From assembly GCF_019247635.1 (NCBI RefSeq), contig NZ_JAFBAR010000085.1:1-64000 (forward strand): 64,000 nucleotides of DNA. The letters run 5' to 3'. Below the pieces are notes generated by a model, which saw only the letters and a list, made by a program, of their open reading frames with translations, was not told the origin of the DNA and searched no databases. Below are positions 9,603-19,042 of the stretch, one piece after another. The position numbers and the translations under genes were made by a program. The first letter of the stretch is position 1, and every line of letters starts with the position of its first letter. The stretch is from Mycobacterium sp. GTDB lineage: Bacteria; Actinomycetota; Actinomycetes; Mycobacteriales; Mycobacteriaceae.

Positions 9603-9628
9603 GCGCGGGCGCAGTAAGCGCGGGCGCA
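9599..9628 (+). repeat. 15-bp perfect tandem repeat spanning the crp stop codon
   Basis: The unit GTAAGCGCGGGCGCA occurs twice back to back (9599-9613 and 9614-9628). The first copy carries the crp TAA stop at 9600-9602. The duplication lies in the convergent crp/MBL-hydrolase junction. Confidence 0.85.
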
Positions 9629-9646
9629 ACCGAGCGAGCGTGACGC

Positions 9647-9704
9647 CGAGATTGCCGTGAGGGCTGTGCATGCGGCCCCGACCACGACCACCACGGCAAT
9701 CTCG
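9647..9704. terminator. Inverted repeat between convergent crp and MBL hydrolase genes
   Basis: Perfect 13-bp arms, CGAGATTGCCGTG at 9647-9659 and its complement at 9692-9704, are separated by 32 nt. The element lies between two converging stop codons (9602 and 9713), as expected of a bidirectional terminator. There is no U-tract, which is usual in mycobacteria. Confidence 0.5.
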
Positions 9705-9712
9705 CGGCGAGT

Positions 9713-10513
9713 TCAGCGGCGCAGGTAGTCCAGTTGCGCCTGCACCGACCATTCGGCCGCATCCCAGAGCTTCTCGTCAACGTCGACATAGACGTGTTCG
9801 ACGATCTGCCGCGCACTGGCGTCGTCACCAAGCGTCCGCAGCGCCACCCGGACCTGGTCCAACCGCTGTTCCCGGTGCGCCAGGTACTCCGCCGTAACCG
9901 ATTCGAGGTCGTCCAGGTCCGGCCCGTGCCCGGGCAATACGACACGGCTGCCCAGGCCGCGTAAGCGCTGTAGCGACTCCAGGTAATCGGCCAGGCTGCC
10001 GTCCTCGTTGTCGATGACGGTGGTGCCGCGGCCCAACACGGTGTCCGCCGTCAACACGGCGTCGTCGAGCACAAACGACAGCGAGTCCGCGGTGTGGCCG
10101 GGGGTCGCCATCACCCTGATCTTCAGACCGGCCGCATCGATCACCTCACCGTCGATCAGCTCACCGCTGAGACCACGCAAGAAGCCGCTGCCCGCCGAGC
10201 GCACGGGCGCCCCCGTCAGCTCGACGAGCTTGTCGATGCCGTCGGTATGGTCGCCATGCCGGTGGCTGATCAGCACCAGGGTTATACGGCCCAGCGCGGC
10301 GATTCGTCCGATGTGCTCGTCGTCGTCCGGTCCGGGGTCCACCACGACCAACTCGTCGCTGCCCTTGCCGCGCAGCACCCACGTGTTGGTGCCCTCCAGC
10401 GTCAGCAAACCGGGGTTGTCGCACAACAACACCGACGCACTGTCGGTTACCGCCCGCACCCGACCGTAGGCGGGGTGGGTCAGCGACTCGGCAGCCGCTG
10501 TCACGGCCGTCAC
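9713..10513 (-). CDS. Metallo-beta-lactamase-fold hydrolase (LACTB2/glyoxalase II-like)
   Basis: The 266-residue MBL-fold enzyme has the zinc motif HRHGDHTDG (HxHxDH), further ligands in ATPGHTADS and VLTADTVLG, and VLPGHGPDLDD near the C-terminus. It also has a C-terminal winged-helix-like extension typical of LACTB2-type proteins. Substrate not predictable. The GTG start overlaps the upstream RidA stop (GTGA), so the RidA and MBL genes are translationally coupled. Counterpart of Rv3677c. Confidence 0.87.
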   Translation of the reverse strand: MTAVTAAAESLTHPAYGRVRAVTDSASVLLCDNPGLLTLEGTNTWVLRGKGSDELVVVDPGPDDDEHIGRIAALGRITLVLISHRHGDHTDGIDKLVELTGAPVRSAGSGFLRGLSGELIDGEVIDAAGLKIRVMATPGHTADSLSFVLDDAVLTADTVLGRGTTVIDNEDGSLADYLESLQRLRGLGSRVVLPGHGPDLDDLESVTAEYLAHREQRLDQVRVALRTLGDDASARQIVEHVYVDVDEKLWDAAEWSVQAQLDYLRR

Positions 10514-10974
10514 TCGACCCTTACGATCAACTCGACTTCCACCGGCGCGTCCAAGGGCAACTCGGACACGCCGATAGCCGAACGCGCGTGCGTGCCGTTG
10601 TCACCGAACACCTCGCCGAGCAGCTCCGAGGCACCGTTGACAACGCTCGGCTGCCCGTTGAATCCCGGCGCGGAGGCCACAAATCCGGCGACCTTGACTA
10701 CCCGGGTCACCGCATCGATCCCCACCACGGCATCTACCGCGGCCAAGGCGTTGAGCGTGCAGATCCGCGCCAAGGCCTTGCCCTCTTCCGGACTGACGGC
10801 GCCACCTACTTTGCCGGTCCGCGCCAGCCTTCCGGCCACGAACGGCAACTGGCCCGACGTGTAGACCACGTTTCCGCTGTGAACCGCGGGAACGTACGAG
10901 GCCAGCGGAGGCGCCACCTGCGGCAGCTCGATACCCAATTGGTCTAGCCGAGCCTTGATGGATCCAGCGCTCAT
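10510..10974 (-). CDS. RidA family enamine/imine deaminase
   Basis: The 154-residue YjgF/RidA-fold protein has the VVYTSGQLPFVAG strand, the NALAAVDAVVGIDAVTRVVKV region and a C-terminal LDAPVEVELIVRVE strand. These proteins hydrolyse reactive enamines or imines from PLP enzymes. The ATG at 10972-10974 was chosen because it overlaps the stop of the preceding DUF4177 gene (ATGA) and matches the family's N-terminus; the longer frame upstream is not conserved-looking. Corresponds to Rv3678c. Confidence 0.85.
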   Translation of the reverse strand: MSAGSIKARLDQLGIELPQVAPPLASYVPAVHSGNVVYTSGQLPFVAGRLARTGKVGGAVSPEEGKALARICTLNALAAVDAVVGIDAVTRVVKVAGFVASAPGFNGQPSVVNGASELLGEVFGDNGTHARSAIGVSELPLDAPVEVELIVRVE

Positions 10975-11132
10975 TTCGGTCGCTTCAGGTACGCGACATG
11001 TTGTTCCCCGGTGGGGCCAGGCAAAACGGCCACCAGCTCCCAACCGTCAGCGCCCCACTGGTCGAGGATCTGTTTGGTGGCGTGCGTCAGCAACGGAACC
11101 GTGGCGTACTCCCACGTGGTCGGTTGGGTCAT
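10971..11132 (-). CDS. Small DUF4177 protein
   Basis: The 53-residue protein has the DUF4177 core: WEYATVPL near the start, QWGADGWELVAV in the middle and a YLKRPK end. Function unknown. The ATG at 11130-11132 is where the conserved domain begins. First gene of a three-gene unit with RidA and the MBL hydrolase, linked by 4-nt overlaps. Corresponds to Rv3678A. Too short for many gene finders. Confidence 0.8.
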   Translation of the reverse strand: MTQPTTWEYATVPLLTHATKQILDQWGADGWELVAVLPGPTGEQHVAYLKRPK

Positions 11133-11221
11133 AAATGTGAGCTTATCTGGGAGCTTGTGACCGAGACGTGCACGGCTCTGGCCACGCCGCCCGACGGAGA
11201 CAGCGGCCCAGATAGCATGCT

Positions 11222-12247
11222 GTGGTGGCAACCACACCTAGCGGGAACAGTTCCGTCGGCTGGCCCTCTCGTCTATCGAAGGCGCGCTTGCATTTTGTGA
11301 CCGGTAAGGGCGGCACCGGGAAGTCGACGATCGCGGCCGCGCTGGCGCTGACGCTGGCGGCCGGCGGTCGCAGGGTCCTCCTGATCGAAGTTGAAGGGCG
11401 CCAAGGTATTGCGCAACTCTTCGACGTCCCACCGCTGCCCTACAAAGAACTGAAAATCGCCACCGCCGAGCGCGGCGGTCAGGTCAACGCCTTGGCGATC
11501 GACATCGAGGCCGCGTTCCTGGAATACCTGGACATGTTCTATAACCTGGGCCTGGCCGGTCGAGCAATGGGGCGCATCGGTGCGGTCGAGTTCGCGACGA
11601 CGATTGCGCCCGGTCTGCGTGACGTGCTGCTCACCGGCAAGATCAAGGAGACGGTGATACGCACGGACAAGGGGGCCAAGAATCCGGTCTATGACGCGAT
11701 CGTCGTCGATGCACCCCCGACGGGGCGCATCGCGCGCTTCCTCGATGTCACCAAGGCGGTTTCCGATCTGGCAAAGGGCGGACCGGTGCATTCCCAGGCC
11801 GAGGGTGTGGTCAAGTTGCTGCACTCCGACCAGACCGTCATTCACCTGGTGACCCTCCTGGAAGCTCTGCCGGTGCAGGAAACCCTGGAAGCGATTGATG
11901 AACTCGCGGAAATGAAGCTGCCCATCGGCAGTGTGATCGTGAATCGCAACATGCGTACCTACTTGGAACCGAAGGAGCTAGCCAAGGCAGCAGAGGGCGA
12001 TGTGGACGCCGACGGGGTGAGAGCCGGATTAGCGCAGGTCGGGATCGAGCTCGCCGATGTCGACTTCGCCGGCCTGCTGACAGAGACCATCGAGCATGCC
12101 ACCCGCATCGCGGCGCGCACCGAGACTGCTCAGCAGCTCGACGCCTTGCACGTACCGCGACTGGAACTGCCGACGATTTCCGACGGTGTCGATCTCGGCA
12201 GCCTTTACGAGCTCTCGGAATCACTTGCACACCAGGGTGTTCGATGA
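11222..12247 (+). CDS. Get3/ArsA-like ATPase, first subunit
   Basis: The 341-residue deviant Walker-A P-loop ATPase has GKGGTGKST near residue 28, a switch region [13 protein letters not shown] and a central ILNR-like segment (IGSVIVNRN). The family includes ArsA and Get3 ATPases that act as dimers. The start is GTG at 11222, with a second in-frame GTG next to it. Its stop overlaps the ATG of the next ATPase, so the two probably form a heterodimer. Corresponds to Rv3679. Confidence 0.88.
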   Translation: MVATTPSGNSSVGWPSRLSKARLHFVTGKGGTGKSTIAAALALTLAAGGRRVLLIEVEGRQGIAQLFDVPPLPYKELKIATAERGGQVNALAIDIEAAFLEYLDMFYNLGLAGRAMGRIGAVEFATTIAPGLRDVLLTGKIKETVIRTDKGAKNPVYDAIVVDAPPTGRIARFLDVTKAVSDLAKGGPVHSQAEGVVKLLHSDQTVIHLVTLLEALPVQETLEAIDELAEMKLPIGSVIVNRNMRTYLEPKELAKAAEGDVDADGVRAGLAQVGIELADVDFAGLLTETIEHATRIAARTETAQQLDALHVPRLELPTISDGVDLGSLYELSESLAHQGVR

Positions 12248-13404
12248 GCACAACACCGAAAACCCTTGACATGGCTGAGATTCTGGCTGACACATCCAAC
12301 CGCGTCGTGGTGTGCTGCGGCGCCGGAGGCGTCGGAAAGACGACGACCGCCGCTGCGATGGCGTTGCGTGCGGCCGAATATGGGCGCACTGTGGTGGTTT
12401 TGACGATTGACCCGGCCAAGCGGCTCGCACAAGCGTTGGGCGTCAACGACCTTGGGAATACTCCGCAGCGCGTGCCGCTAGCCCCCGAGGTCCCCGGCCA
12501 GCTACACGCGATGATGCTCGACATGCGTCGCACCTTCGACGAGATGGTGTTACAGTACTCCGGATCTGAACGGGCACAATCGATTCTGGACAATCAGTTC
12601 TACCAGACAGTGGCCACTTCACTCGCTGGAACGCAAGAGTACATGGCGATGGAGAAGCTCGGTCAGCTGCTCGCCGAGGACCGCTGGGACCTGGTTGTGG
12701 TGGATACGCCTCCGTCGCGCAACGCCCTGGACTTCTTGGATGCGCCAAAACGGCTGGGCAGCTTTATGGACAGCCGACTGTGGCGGCTACTATTGGCGCC
12801 TGGACGAGGTATCGGTCGATTGGTAACTGGCGCAATGGGTTTGGCGATGAAAGCGATTTCCACCGTGCTCGGTTCGCAGATGCTTGGCGACGCCGCGGCG
12901 TTCGTGCAGTCCCTCGACGCGACGTTCGGCGGTTTCCGTGAGAAGGCGGATCGCACTTACGCACTGCTGAAGCGGCGTGGTACCCAGTTCGTCGTGGTGT
13001 CGGCAGCCGAACCCGACGCACTGCGCGAAGCAGCGTTCTTCGTCGACCGGCTGTCGCAGGAGAGTATGCCGTTGGCCGGCCTAATCTTGAATCGCACCCA
13101 CCCGACGCTCTGTGGGCTACCGGTCGAGCGGGCGATCGACGCGAGCGAGAAGTTAGAGGCCAACAGCAGCGACGATGCGGCGGCCGCTTTGGCGGCGGCC
13201 GTGCTGCAGATACATGCCGACCGCGCCCAGACCGCGAAGCGGGAAATCCGGCTGTTGTCCAGATTCACCGGTGCAAACCCGAATGTTCCGGTCATCGGGG
13301 TTCCTTCGCTGCCGTTTGACGTGTCTGACATGGAGGCATTGCGCGCGCTCGCCGACCAGATCACTTCCGTCGGTGACGATGCGGGCCGAGCAGCGGCCCG
13401 CTGA
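12244..13404 (+). CDS. Get3/ArsA-like ATPase, second subunit
   Basis: The 386-residue partner ATPase has [18 protein letters not shown] (Walker A), [13 protein letters not shown] (switch) and [13 protein letters not shown] overlap with the first subunit shows coupling. Corresponds to Rv3680; in M. tuberculosis the pair has been linked to envelope and granuloma-related stress, but the cargo is unclear. The 3' end is unusual: the last 13 codons and the stop are duplicated downstream in frame (see the 13367-13464 repeat). Confidence 0.88.
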   Translation: MSTTPKTLDMAEILADTSNRVVVCCGAGGVGKTTTAAAMALRAAEYGRTVVVLTIDPAKRLAQALGVNDLGNTPQRVPLAPEVPGQLHAMMLDMRRTFDEMVLQYSGSERAQSILDNQFYQTVATSLAGTQEYMAMEKLGQLLAEDRWDLVVVDTPPSRNALDFLDAPKRLGSFMDSRLWRLLLAPGRGIGRLVTGAMGLAMKAISTVLGSQMLGDAAAFVQSLDATFGGFREKADRTYALLKRRGTQFVVVSAAEPDALREAAFFVDRLSQESMPLAGLILNRTHPTLCGLPVERAIDASEKLEANSSDDAAAALAAAVLQIHADRAQTAKREIRLLSRFTGANPNVPVIGVPSLPFDVSDMEALRALADQITSVGDDAGRAAAR

Positions 13405-13464
13405 GGAGCCGGCGCATCCGATCCCGTCGGTGACGATGCGGGCCGAGCAGCGGCCCGCTGAGGA
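13367..13464 (+). repeat. 57-bp-period direct repeat duplicating the ATPase 3' end
   Basis: A 41-bp sequence at 13367-13407 recurs exactly at 13424-13464. The 57-bp offset is a multiple of three. The first copy encodes the C-terminal [11 protein letters not shown] and stop; the second encodes the same residues and a second stop in the same frame. Each copy contains a perfect hairpin, GCGGGCCG-AGCAG-CGGCCCGC. Confidence 0.9.
13381..13458 (+). terminator. Two identical GC hairpins after the ATPase pair
   Basis: Perfect 8-bp stems with a 5-nt AGCAG loop lie at 13381-13401 and 13438-13458. The first overlaps the stop codon. They lie in the convergent junction with whiB4 and could act as tandem terminators. 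Neither has a T-tract. Confidence 0.45.
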
Positions 13465-13570
13465 ACACCAGCCGTTTAGATCGCAAGAGCTGTAATGGTC
13501 GCGTAATTGGGAGGAAGGGAAACCCTGAGGTTTACACCCCTGCGGAAGCTAACGTCCGTCCTCGGCCAAA

Positions 13571-13921
13571 TCAGCTGATGCCGCGCTGTTTGCGCCTTTC
13601 GAAGAAGGCCGACCAAGACACGACCTCGGGGTGCTGTTTGAGCAGCGCCCGGCGCTGACGTTCGGTCATCCCACCCCACACACCGAACTCGACCTTGTTG
13701 TCCAGGGCGTCCGCCCCGCACTCCTCCATTACGGGGCAGTGACGGCAGATCACAGCGGCCTTGCGCTGAGCGGCTCCCCGTACAAAAAGTTCATCCGGAT
13801 CGGTCGTGCGGCACAGGGCCTTGGACACCCAGGCGATCCGTTCTTCGGTTCCAACGGCGCGAAGATTGCTGTTAACCGCAACAAGGTTCGTTCTGCGCGC
13901 TGCAGGTCGTGTTCCTGACAC
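13571..13921 (-). CDS. whiB4: WhiB-family iron-sulfur redox regulator WhiB4
   Basis: The 116-residue protein has four cluster cysteines: one in KALCRTTDP, then CRHC and EEC. The WhiB turn GVWGGMTE and a basic C-terminus (RQRRALLKQH, FERRKQRG) for DNA contact follow. In M. tuberculosis WhiB4 senses oxygen and controls antioxidant and PE/PPE genes. The GTG at 13919-13921 was chosen because GGAAGGG precedes it by 8 nt and the residues after it match the family start; longer frames upstream are not supported. Convergent with the ATPase pair and divergent from ponA2. Confidence 0.92.
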   Translation of the reverse strand: MSGTRPAARRTNLVAVNSNLRAVGTEERIAWVSKALCRTTDPDELFVRGAAQRKAAVICRHCPVMEECGADALDNKVEFGVWGGMTERQRRALLKQHPEVVSWSAFFERRKQRGIS

Positions 13922-14291
13922 GAGCCGATCCCTTCCTTCCGGCCGCGACGGCGACCGCCCTCTTCGGGTACCAGCCGATGCTGAGAAGTACGCCACACTA
14001 TGCACATCGGTGTTACCTGAATCTCACTGTCTGTCTAAGTTAGGTGGTCAGGTAGCAATTGCGCAACAGTCTGATAACGCTTTTTCTGGGACGCGCGTGC
14101 CGACTTTTGGTCTGGACGGGGCTCGAGACCGGGGCTTCGGACCCGTTTTATGGGCCTGACCTGTGATGCAGGCGCCAAATAACGGCGGCACGGTGAGAAA
14201 CGCGCTGATCAGCGGCCGGCCAGGATTTTAGAGGTTACTTATGCGACTGGACGGCGTGGCCACGTCGGTCGAGGTGGCTACTGTAGTACGC
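13922..14291. other. whiB4/ponA2 divergent intergenic region
   Basis: This 370-bp stretch has no convincing coding sequence. It is locally richer in A/T than its neighbours (around 14030-14090) and must hold the promoters of both divergent genes. I could not place a convincing -35/-10 pair. An ATG at 14241 with GAGG 6 nt before it could extend ponA2 by 17 codons. Confidence 0.5.
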
Positions 14292-16721
14292 ATGTCCGAG
14301 CGCCCGCCGGCCGTACTCACGGTTCTCAAGCTTGCCGGGTGCTGCCTATTGGCCAGTGTCGTGGTCACCGCCCTGATGTTTCCGCTCGCTGGTGGCGTCG
14401 GCCTGATGTCCAACCGCGCTTCCGAGGTGGTCGCTAACGGCTCGGCCCAGTTGCTCGAAGGCCAGGTGCCTGCGGTGTCGACGATGGTCGATGCGAAAGG
14501 CAACGTCATCGCATGGCTGTACTCGCAGCGCCGGTTCGAGGTGCCCAGCGACAAGATCGCCAACACGATGAAGCTGGCCATCGTTTCGATCGAGGACAAA
14601 CGGTTCGCCGAGCACAACGGTGTGGACTGGAAAGGCACGCTGACGGGATTGGCCGGCTATGCGTCCGGTGACGTGGAGACCCGCGGCGGTTCGACGATCG
14701 AACAGCAATACATAAAGAACTACCAATTGCTGGTGACGGCTCAGACCGATGCTGAGAAGCGCGCAGCCGTCGAGACGACTCCGGCGCGCAAGCTGCGCGA
14801 GATCCGCATGGCGCTCACGCTGGACAAGACATTCACCAAGCCCGAGATCTTGACCCGGTATTTGAACCTGGTGTCCTTCGGCAACAACTCGTTCGGCGTG
14901 CAGGACGCGGCACAGACCTACTTCGGCGTGGACGCCTCCGACTTGAACTGGCAGCAGGCTGCGCTGCTGGCCGGCATGGTGCAGTCCACCAGCACGCTAA
15001 ACCCGTACATCAACCCCGAGGGTGCGTTGGCACGGCGGAACCTGGTGCTGGACACCATGATCGACAACATCCCGCAGGAGGCCGACGCGCTGCGCGTCGC
15101 CAAGACGCAGCCGCTGGGCATATTGCCGCAGCCCAACGAGCTGCCGCGCGGTTGCATCGCGGCCGGTGACCGCGCCTTCTTCTGCGACTACGTCCAGGAG
15201 TATTTGGCGCGCGCCGGGATCAGCAAGGAGCAGCTGGCCAAGGGCGGCTACCTGATCCGCACCACGCTGGACCCGGACGTACAGGTCCCGGTCAAGGCGG
15301 CCATCGACAAGTTCGCCAGTCCCACCCTGGCAGGCATCTCCAGCGTGATGAGCGTGATCCAGCCGGGCAAGACGTCGCACAAGGTGATGGCCATGGCCAG
15401 CAACCGAACCTACGGACTGAACATCGACGCCGGTGAAACCATGCGGCCGCAGCCGTTTTCACTGGTTGGCGACGGCGCCGGCTCCGTCTTCAAGATCTTC
15501 ACCACCGCCGCGGCGCTGGACATGGGCATGGGGATCAACGCCACGCTCGAGGTGCCGGGCCGGTTCCAGGCCAAGGGCATGGGCAGCGGCGGGGCCAAGG
15601 GCTGTCCCAAGGACACCTGGTGCGTCATCAACGCCGGCACCTACCGCGGGTCGATGAACGTGACGGATGCGCTCGCCACTTCGCCCAACACCGCGTTCGC
15701 CAAGCTGATCCAGCAGGTCGGGGTGACACGCACGGTGGACATGGCGATCAGGCTGGGACTCAGGTCCTACGCCGATCCCGGCACCGCCCGCGACTACAAC
15801 CCCGACAGCAACGAGAGCCTCGCCGACTTCGTCAAACGGCAGAACATCGGTTCGTTCACCCTCGGTCCGATCGAGGTCAATGCGCTGGAACTGTCCAACG
15901 TCGCGGCGACTTTGGCCTCCGGTGGGGTGTGGTGCCCGCCGAACCCCATTGACAAGCTTTTCGACCGTAACGGCAACGAGGTCGCCGTCACCACCGAAAC
16001 CTGCGATCAGGTGGTGCCCGAGGGACTGGCAAACACCCTCGCCAATGCGATGAGCAAGGACGCACTCGGCAGCGGCACCGCAGCGGGTTCGGCCGGCGCG
16101 GCCGGCTGGGACCTGCCGGTGTCCGGTAAGACCGGCACCACCGAGGCGCACCGCTCGTCCGGGTTCGTCGGTTTCACCAGCCACTACGCGGCGGCCAACT
16201 ACATCTACGACGACTCCACCACCCCCACGGATCTGTGCTCCAGCCCGTTGCGCCACTGCGGCGAGGGCGACCTGTACGGCGGCAACGAGCCGGCTCGCAC
16301 CTGGTTCACCGCAATGAAGCCGATCGCCACGAACTTCGGCGAGGTGAAATTGCCGCCCACCGATCCCCGCTACGTTGAAGGCTCACCCGCGTCGCGCGTT
16401 CCCAGCGTCGCTGGGCTGGATATCGATGCCGCGCGCCAACGCCTGAAAGAGGCCGGTTTCCAGGTCGCTGACCAGCCGAACGCGGTCAACAGCACCGCCA
16501 AGTACGGCGAAGTGGTGGGTACTTCGCCCGGCGGGCAAACAATTCCAGGCTCAATCATCACGATTCAAATAAGCAACGGCATCCCGCCGCCTCCGCCTCC
16601 GCCGCCGGAGGGCGGCCCGCCACCGCCGATCGGATCGCAGGTCGTGGAAATTCCCGGCCTGCCGCCGATCACCATTCCGCTGCTGGCACCGCCGCCACCG
16701 GCGGCGCCGGCACCGCCGTAG
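14292..16721 (+). CDS. ponA2: Bifunctional class A penicillin-binding protein PonA2 with PASTA domain
   Basis: Membrane-anchored peptidoglycan synthase of about 809 residues. It has an N-terminal transmembrane helix and a glycosyltransferase domain (VSIEDKRFAEHNGVDW, RGGSTIEQQY, RKLREIRMAL). The transpeptidase domain has SVFK (Ser about 398), a TSPNTAF motif and SGKTGTTE (Lys about 613). A PASTA domain (VPSVAGLDIDAARQRLKEAG) and a Pro-rich tail follow. The ATG at 14292 corresponds to the M. tuberculosis start as I recall it. An ATG at 14241 has a better ribosome site (GAGG, 6 nt), so the start is not settled. Confidence 0.95.
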   Translation: MSERPPAVLTVLKLAGCCLLASVVVTALMFPLAGGVGLMSNRASEVVANGSAQLLEGQVPAVSTMVDAKGNVIAWLYSQRRFEVPSDKIANTMKLAIVSIEDKRFAEHNGVDWKGTLTGLAGYASGDVETRGGSTIEQQYIKNYQLLVTAQTDAEKRAAVETTPARKLREIRMALTLDKTFTKPEILTRYLNLVSFGNNSFGVQDAAQTYFGVDASDLNWQQAALLAGMVQSTSTLNPYINPEGALARRNLVLDTMIDNIPQEADALRVAKTQPLGILPQPNELPRGCIAAGDRAFFCDYVQEYLARAGISKEQLAKGGYLIRTTLDPDVQVPVKAAIDKFASPTLAGISSVMSVIQPGKTSHKVMAMASNRTYGLNIDAGETMRPQPFSLVGDGAGSVFKIFTTAAALDMGMGINATLEVPGRFQAKGMGSGGAKGCPKDTWCVINAGTYRGSMNVTDALATSPNTAFAKLIQQVGVTRTVDMAIRLGLRSYADPGTARDYNPDSNESLADFVKRQNIGSFTLGPIEVNALELSNVAATLASGGVWCPPNPIDKLFDRNGNEVAVTTETCDQVVPEGLANTLANAMSKDALGSGTAAGSAGAAGWDLPVSGKTGTTEAHRSSGFVGFTSHYAAANYIYDDSTTPTDLCSSPLRHCGEGDLYGGNEPARTWFTAMKPIATNFGEVKLPPTDPRYVEGSPASRVPSVAGLDIDAARQRLKEAGFQVADQPNAVNSTAKYGEVVGTSPGGQTIPGSIITIQISNGIPPPPPPPPEGGPPPPIGSQVVEIPGLPPITIPLLAPPPPAAPAPP

Positions 16722-16777
16722 TGACAGGTCGCACAAGAAGTGCGCGGTCAGGCCCCCTACGGCAGTAGGCTGCGTGC

Positions 16778-17737
16778 ATGGCTGAAGTTGTGCCCGCCCT
16801 GATACGCACCAGCGCCGCGGCGCTGGGTTCGGCCGTCGCCGGGATCGGCTACGCCGCGCTTGTCGAACGCAACGCGTTCGTCCTGCGTGAGCTGACGCTG
16901 CCCGTCTTGACTCCGGGCTCCACGCCGCTGCGGGTCTTGCATATCAGCGATCTCCACATGCTGCCCAACCAGCGTCGGAAGCAGGCCTGGCTGCGCGAGT
17001 TGAGCAGCTGGGAGCCCGACCTGGTGGTCAACACCGGCGACAACCTGGCACACCCCAAGGCGGTCCCCGCCGTCGTCCAAACCCTGGGGGACCTGCTTTC
17101 GCGGCCAGGAGTGTTCGTCTTCGGCAGCAACGACTATTTCGGGCCGCGCCTGAAGAACCCCATGAACTATCTGACCAACCCCGAACACCGCGTCCGGGGA
17201 GAGCCGCTGCCATGGCAGGACCTGCGTGCAGCGTTCACTGAGCGCGGCTGGCTCGACCTGACCCATACCCGCCGGGAGTTCGAGGTCGCGGGACTGCACA
17301 TCGCCGCTGCCGGCGTGGACGACCCGCACATCGACCGGGACCGCTACGACACGATCGCGGGGCCGGCCACCCCGGTCGCGAATCTCCGGTTGGGCTTGAC
17401 GCACTCGCCGGAACCGCGGGTATTGGACCGCTTCGCCGCCGACGGCTACCAACTGGTGATGGCCGGCCACACCCACGGTGGCCAGCTCTGCCTGCCGTTT
17501 TACGGGGCGCTGGTCACGAACTGCGGCCTGGACCGTTCCCGCGCCAAGGGACCGTCCCAGTGGGGCGCCAATATGCGGTTGCATGTCTCCGCCGGGATAG
17601 GCACCTCACCGTTTGCGCCGGTGCGGTTCTGTTGCCGGCCCGAGGCAACCCTGCTGACACTGATTGCCAGCCCGATGGGCGGGCGGGACTCCAGCAGAAA
17701 CCTCGGCCGTTCGCAGCCAACAGCGTCGATGCGTTGA
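16778..17737 (+). CDS. Calcineurin-like metallophosphoesterase
   Basis: The 319-residue protein has an N-terminal hydrophobic segment and all the metal motifs of the family: [32 protein letters not shown] and [14 protein letters not shown]. It is probably membrane-associated, like YkuE-type phosphoesterases; the substrate is unknown. Its stop overlaps the TTG proposed as the start of cds1. It follows ponA2 closely on the same strand. Corresponds to Rv3683. Confidence 0.9.
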   Translation: MAEVVPALIRTSAAALGSAVAGIGYAALVERNAFVLRELTLPVLTPGSTPLRVLHISDLHMLPNQRRKQAWLRELSSWEPDLVVNTGDNLAHPKAVPAVVQTLGDLLSRPGVFVFGSNDYFGPRLKNPMNYLTNPEHRVRGEPLPWQDLRAAFTERGWLDLTHTRREFEVAGLHIAAAGVDDPHIDRDRYDTIAGPATPVANLRLGLTHSPEPRVLDRFAADGYQLVMAGHTHGGQLCLPFYGALVTNCGLDRSRAKGPSQWGANMRLHVSAGIGTSPFAPVRFCCRPEATLLTLIASPMGGRDSSRNLGRSQPTASMR

Positions 17738-18840
17738 ACGAGCGGACCCGCACCGCGGTCCGCAGCCTGTCCCGAACCTGGACCGACAACGCGATCCGGC
17801 TGATCGAGGCCGACACCCGTCGCAGCGCCGACACCCACCTGCTGCGCTACCCACTGCCGTCGTGGCAGGGGCTTGACGTCCAAGTTGCGCTCTACCTCAA
17901 AGACGAGACGACCCACATCACCGGCAGCCTCAAACACCGGTTGGCCCGCTCGTTGTTTCTGTATGCACTGTGCAACGGGTGGATCGGCGAAGGTACCACG
18001 GTTGTCGAGGCGTCCTCGGGCTCCACCGCGATATCGGAGGCCTACTTCGCGGCGCTGCTGGGTCTGCCGTTCGTCGCGGTGGTGCCCGCGACTACCAGTG
18101 CCGCAAAGGTCGCACTAATCGAATCACAAGGTGGCCGTTGCCATTTCGTTGATAAGTCCAGCGAGGTCTACGCCGAGGCCGAGCGCGTCGCGCGCGAGAC
18201 CGGCGGGCACTACCTCGACCAGTTCACCAATGCGGAGCGCGCCACCGACTGGCGCGGCAACAACAACATCGCCGAGTCGATCTTCCTGCAAATGCGCGAG
18301 GAGCAGCATCCCATCCCGGACTGGATCGTGGTCGGCGCGGGCACCGGCGGCACCAGCGCGACGATCGGCCGCTACATCCGTTACCGACGCCACGCGACAC
18401 GGCTGTGCGTTGTCGACCCGGAAAACTCCGCGTTCTTTCCCGCCTACGCCGAACATCGTTACGACGTCGTCATTCCCGCGTCGTCCCGTATCGAGGGCAT
18501 CGGCCGGCCACGGGTCGAGCCGTCCTTTTTGCCAGGCGTAGTCGACCGCATGGTCTCGGTTCCCGACGCCGCCTCGGTGGCCGCCGCCCGCCACGTCAGC
18601 GCCGTGCTGGGCCGCCGCGTGGGGCCGTCGACGGGTACCAACGTCTGCGGAGCCTTCGGCTTGCTTGCCGAAATGGCTGCCGCGGGCCGCAGCGGCTCGG
18701 TGGTCACCCTGCTTGCCGATAGCGGCGACCGCTACGCCGACACCTACTTTTCCGACGGCTGGGTCGCCGCCCAGGGCCTCGACCTGACCTGCCAGACCGA
18801 GGTGCTGGCCGAATTCGAACGTTCCTGTCGTTGGGGGTAG
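17734..18840 (+). CDS. cds1: PLP-dependent cysteine synthase-fold enzyme (L-cysteine desulfhydrase Cds1)
   Basis: Fold-type II PLP enzyme with the Schiff-base Lys in [12 protein letters not shown], a substrate loop [13 protein letters not shown] and a phosphate-binding [13 protein letters not shown]. In M. tuberculosis the counterpart Rv3684 was reported as Cds1, which releases H2S from L-cysteine. The TTG at 17734 overlaps the upstream stop (TTGA) and gives 368 residues; the reference protein begins about 20 residues later, so the start is uncertain. Confidence 0.87.
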   Translation: MNERTRTAVRSLSRTWTDNAIRLIEADTRRSADTHLLRYPLPSWQGLDVQVALYLKDETTHITGSLKHRLARSLFLYALCNGWIGEGTTVVEASSGSTAISEAYFAALLGLPFVAVVPATTSAAKVALIESQGGRCHFVDKSSEVYAEAERVARETGGHYLDQFTNAERATDWRGNNNIAESIFLQMREEQHPIPDWIVVGAGTGGTSATIGRYIRYRRHATRLCVVDPENSAFFPAYAEHRYDVVIPASSRIEGIGRPRVEPSFLPGVVDRMVSVPDAASVAAARHVSAVLGRRVGPSTGTNVCGAFGLLAEMAAAGRSGSVVTLLADSGDRYADTYFSDGWVAAQGLDLTCQTEVLAEFERSCRWG

Positions 18841-18892
18841 TGCGCGTTTGGCTTGGCGGCGTGCCGGTGCGATAGGCTGTCGTCGCTTCAAG

Positions 18893-18966
<74 letters not shown>

Positions 18967-19042
18967 CTGATCGATCAAGGACTTCGCAACGGTTCCCGCC
19001 AAAGAGGCGAATCAATATCCTCGGTTCGTAGTAGCGATCACG

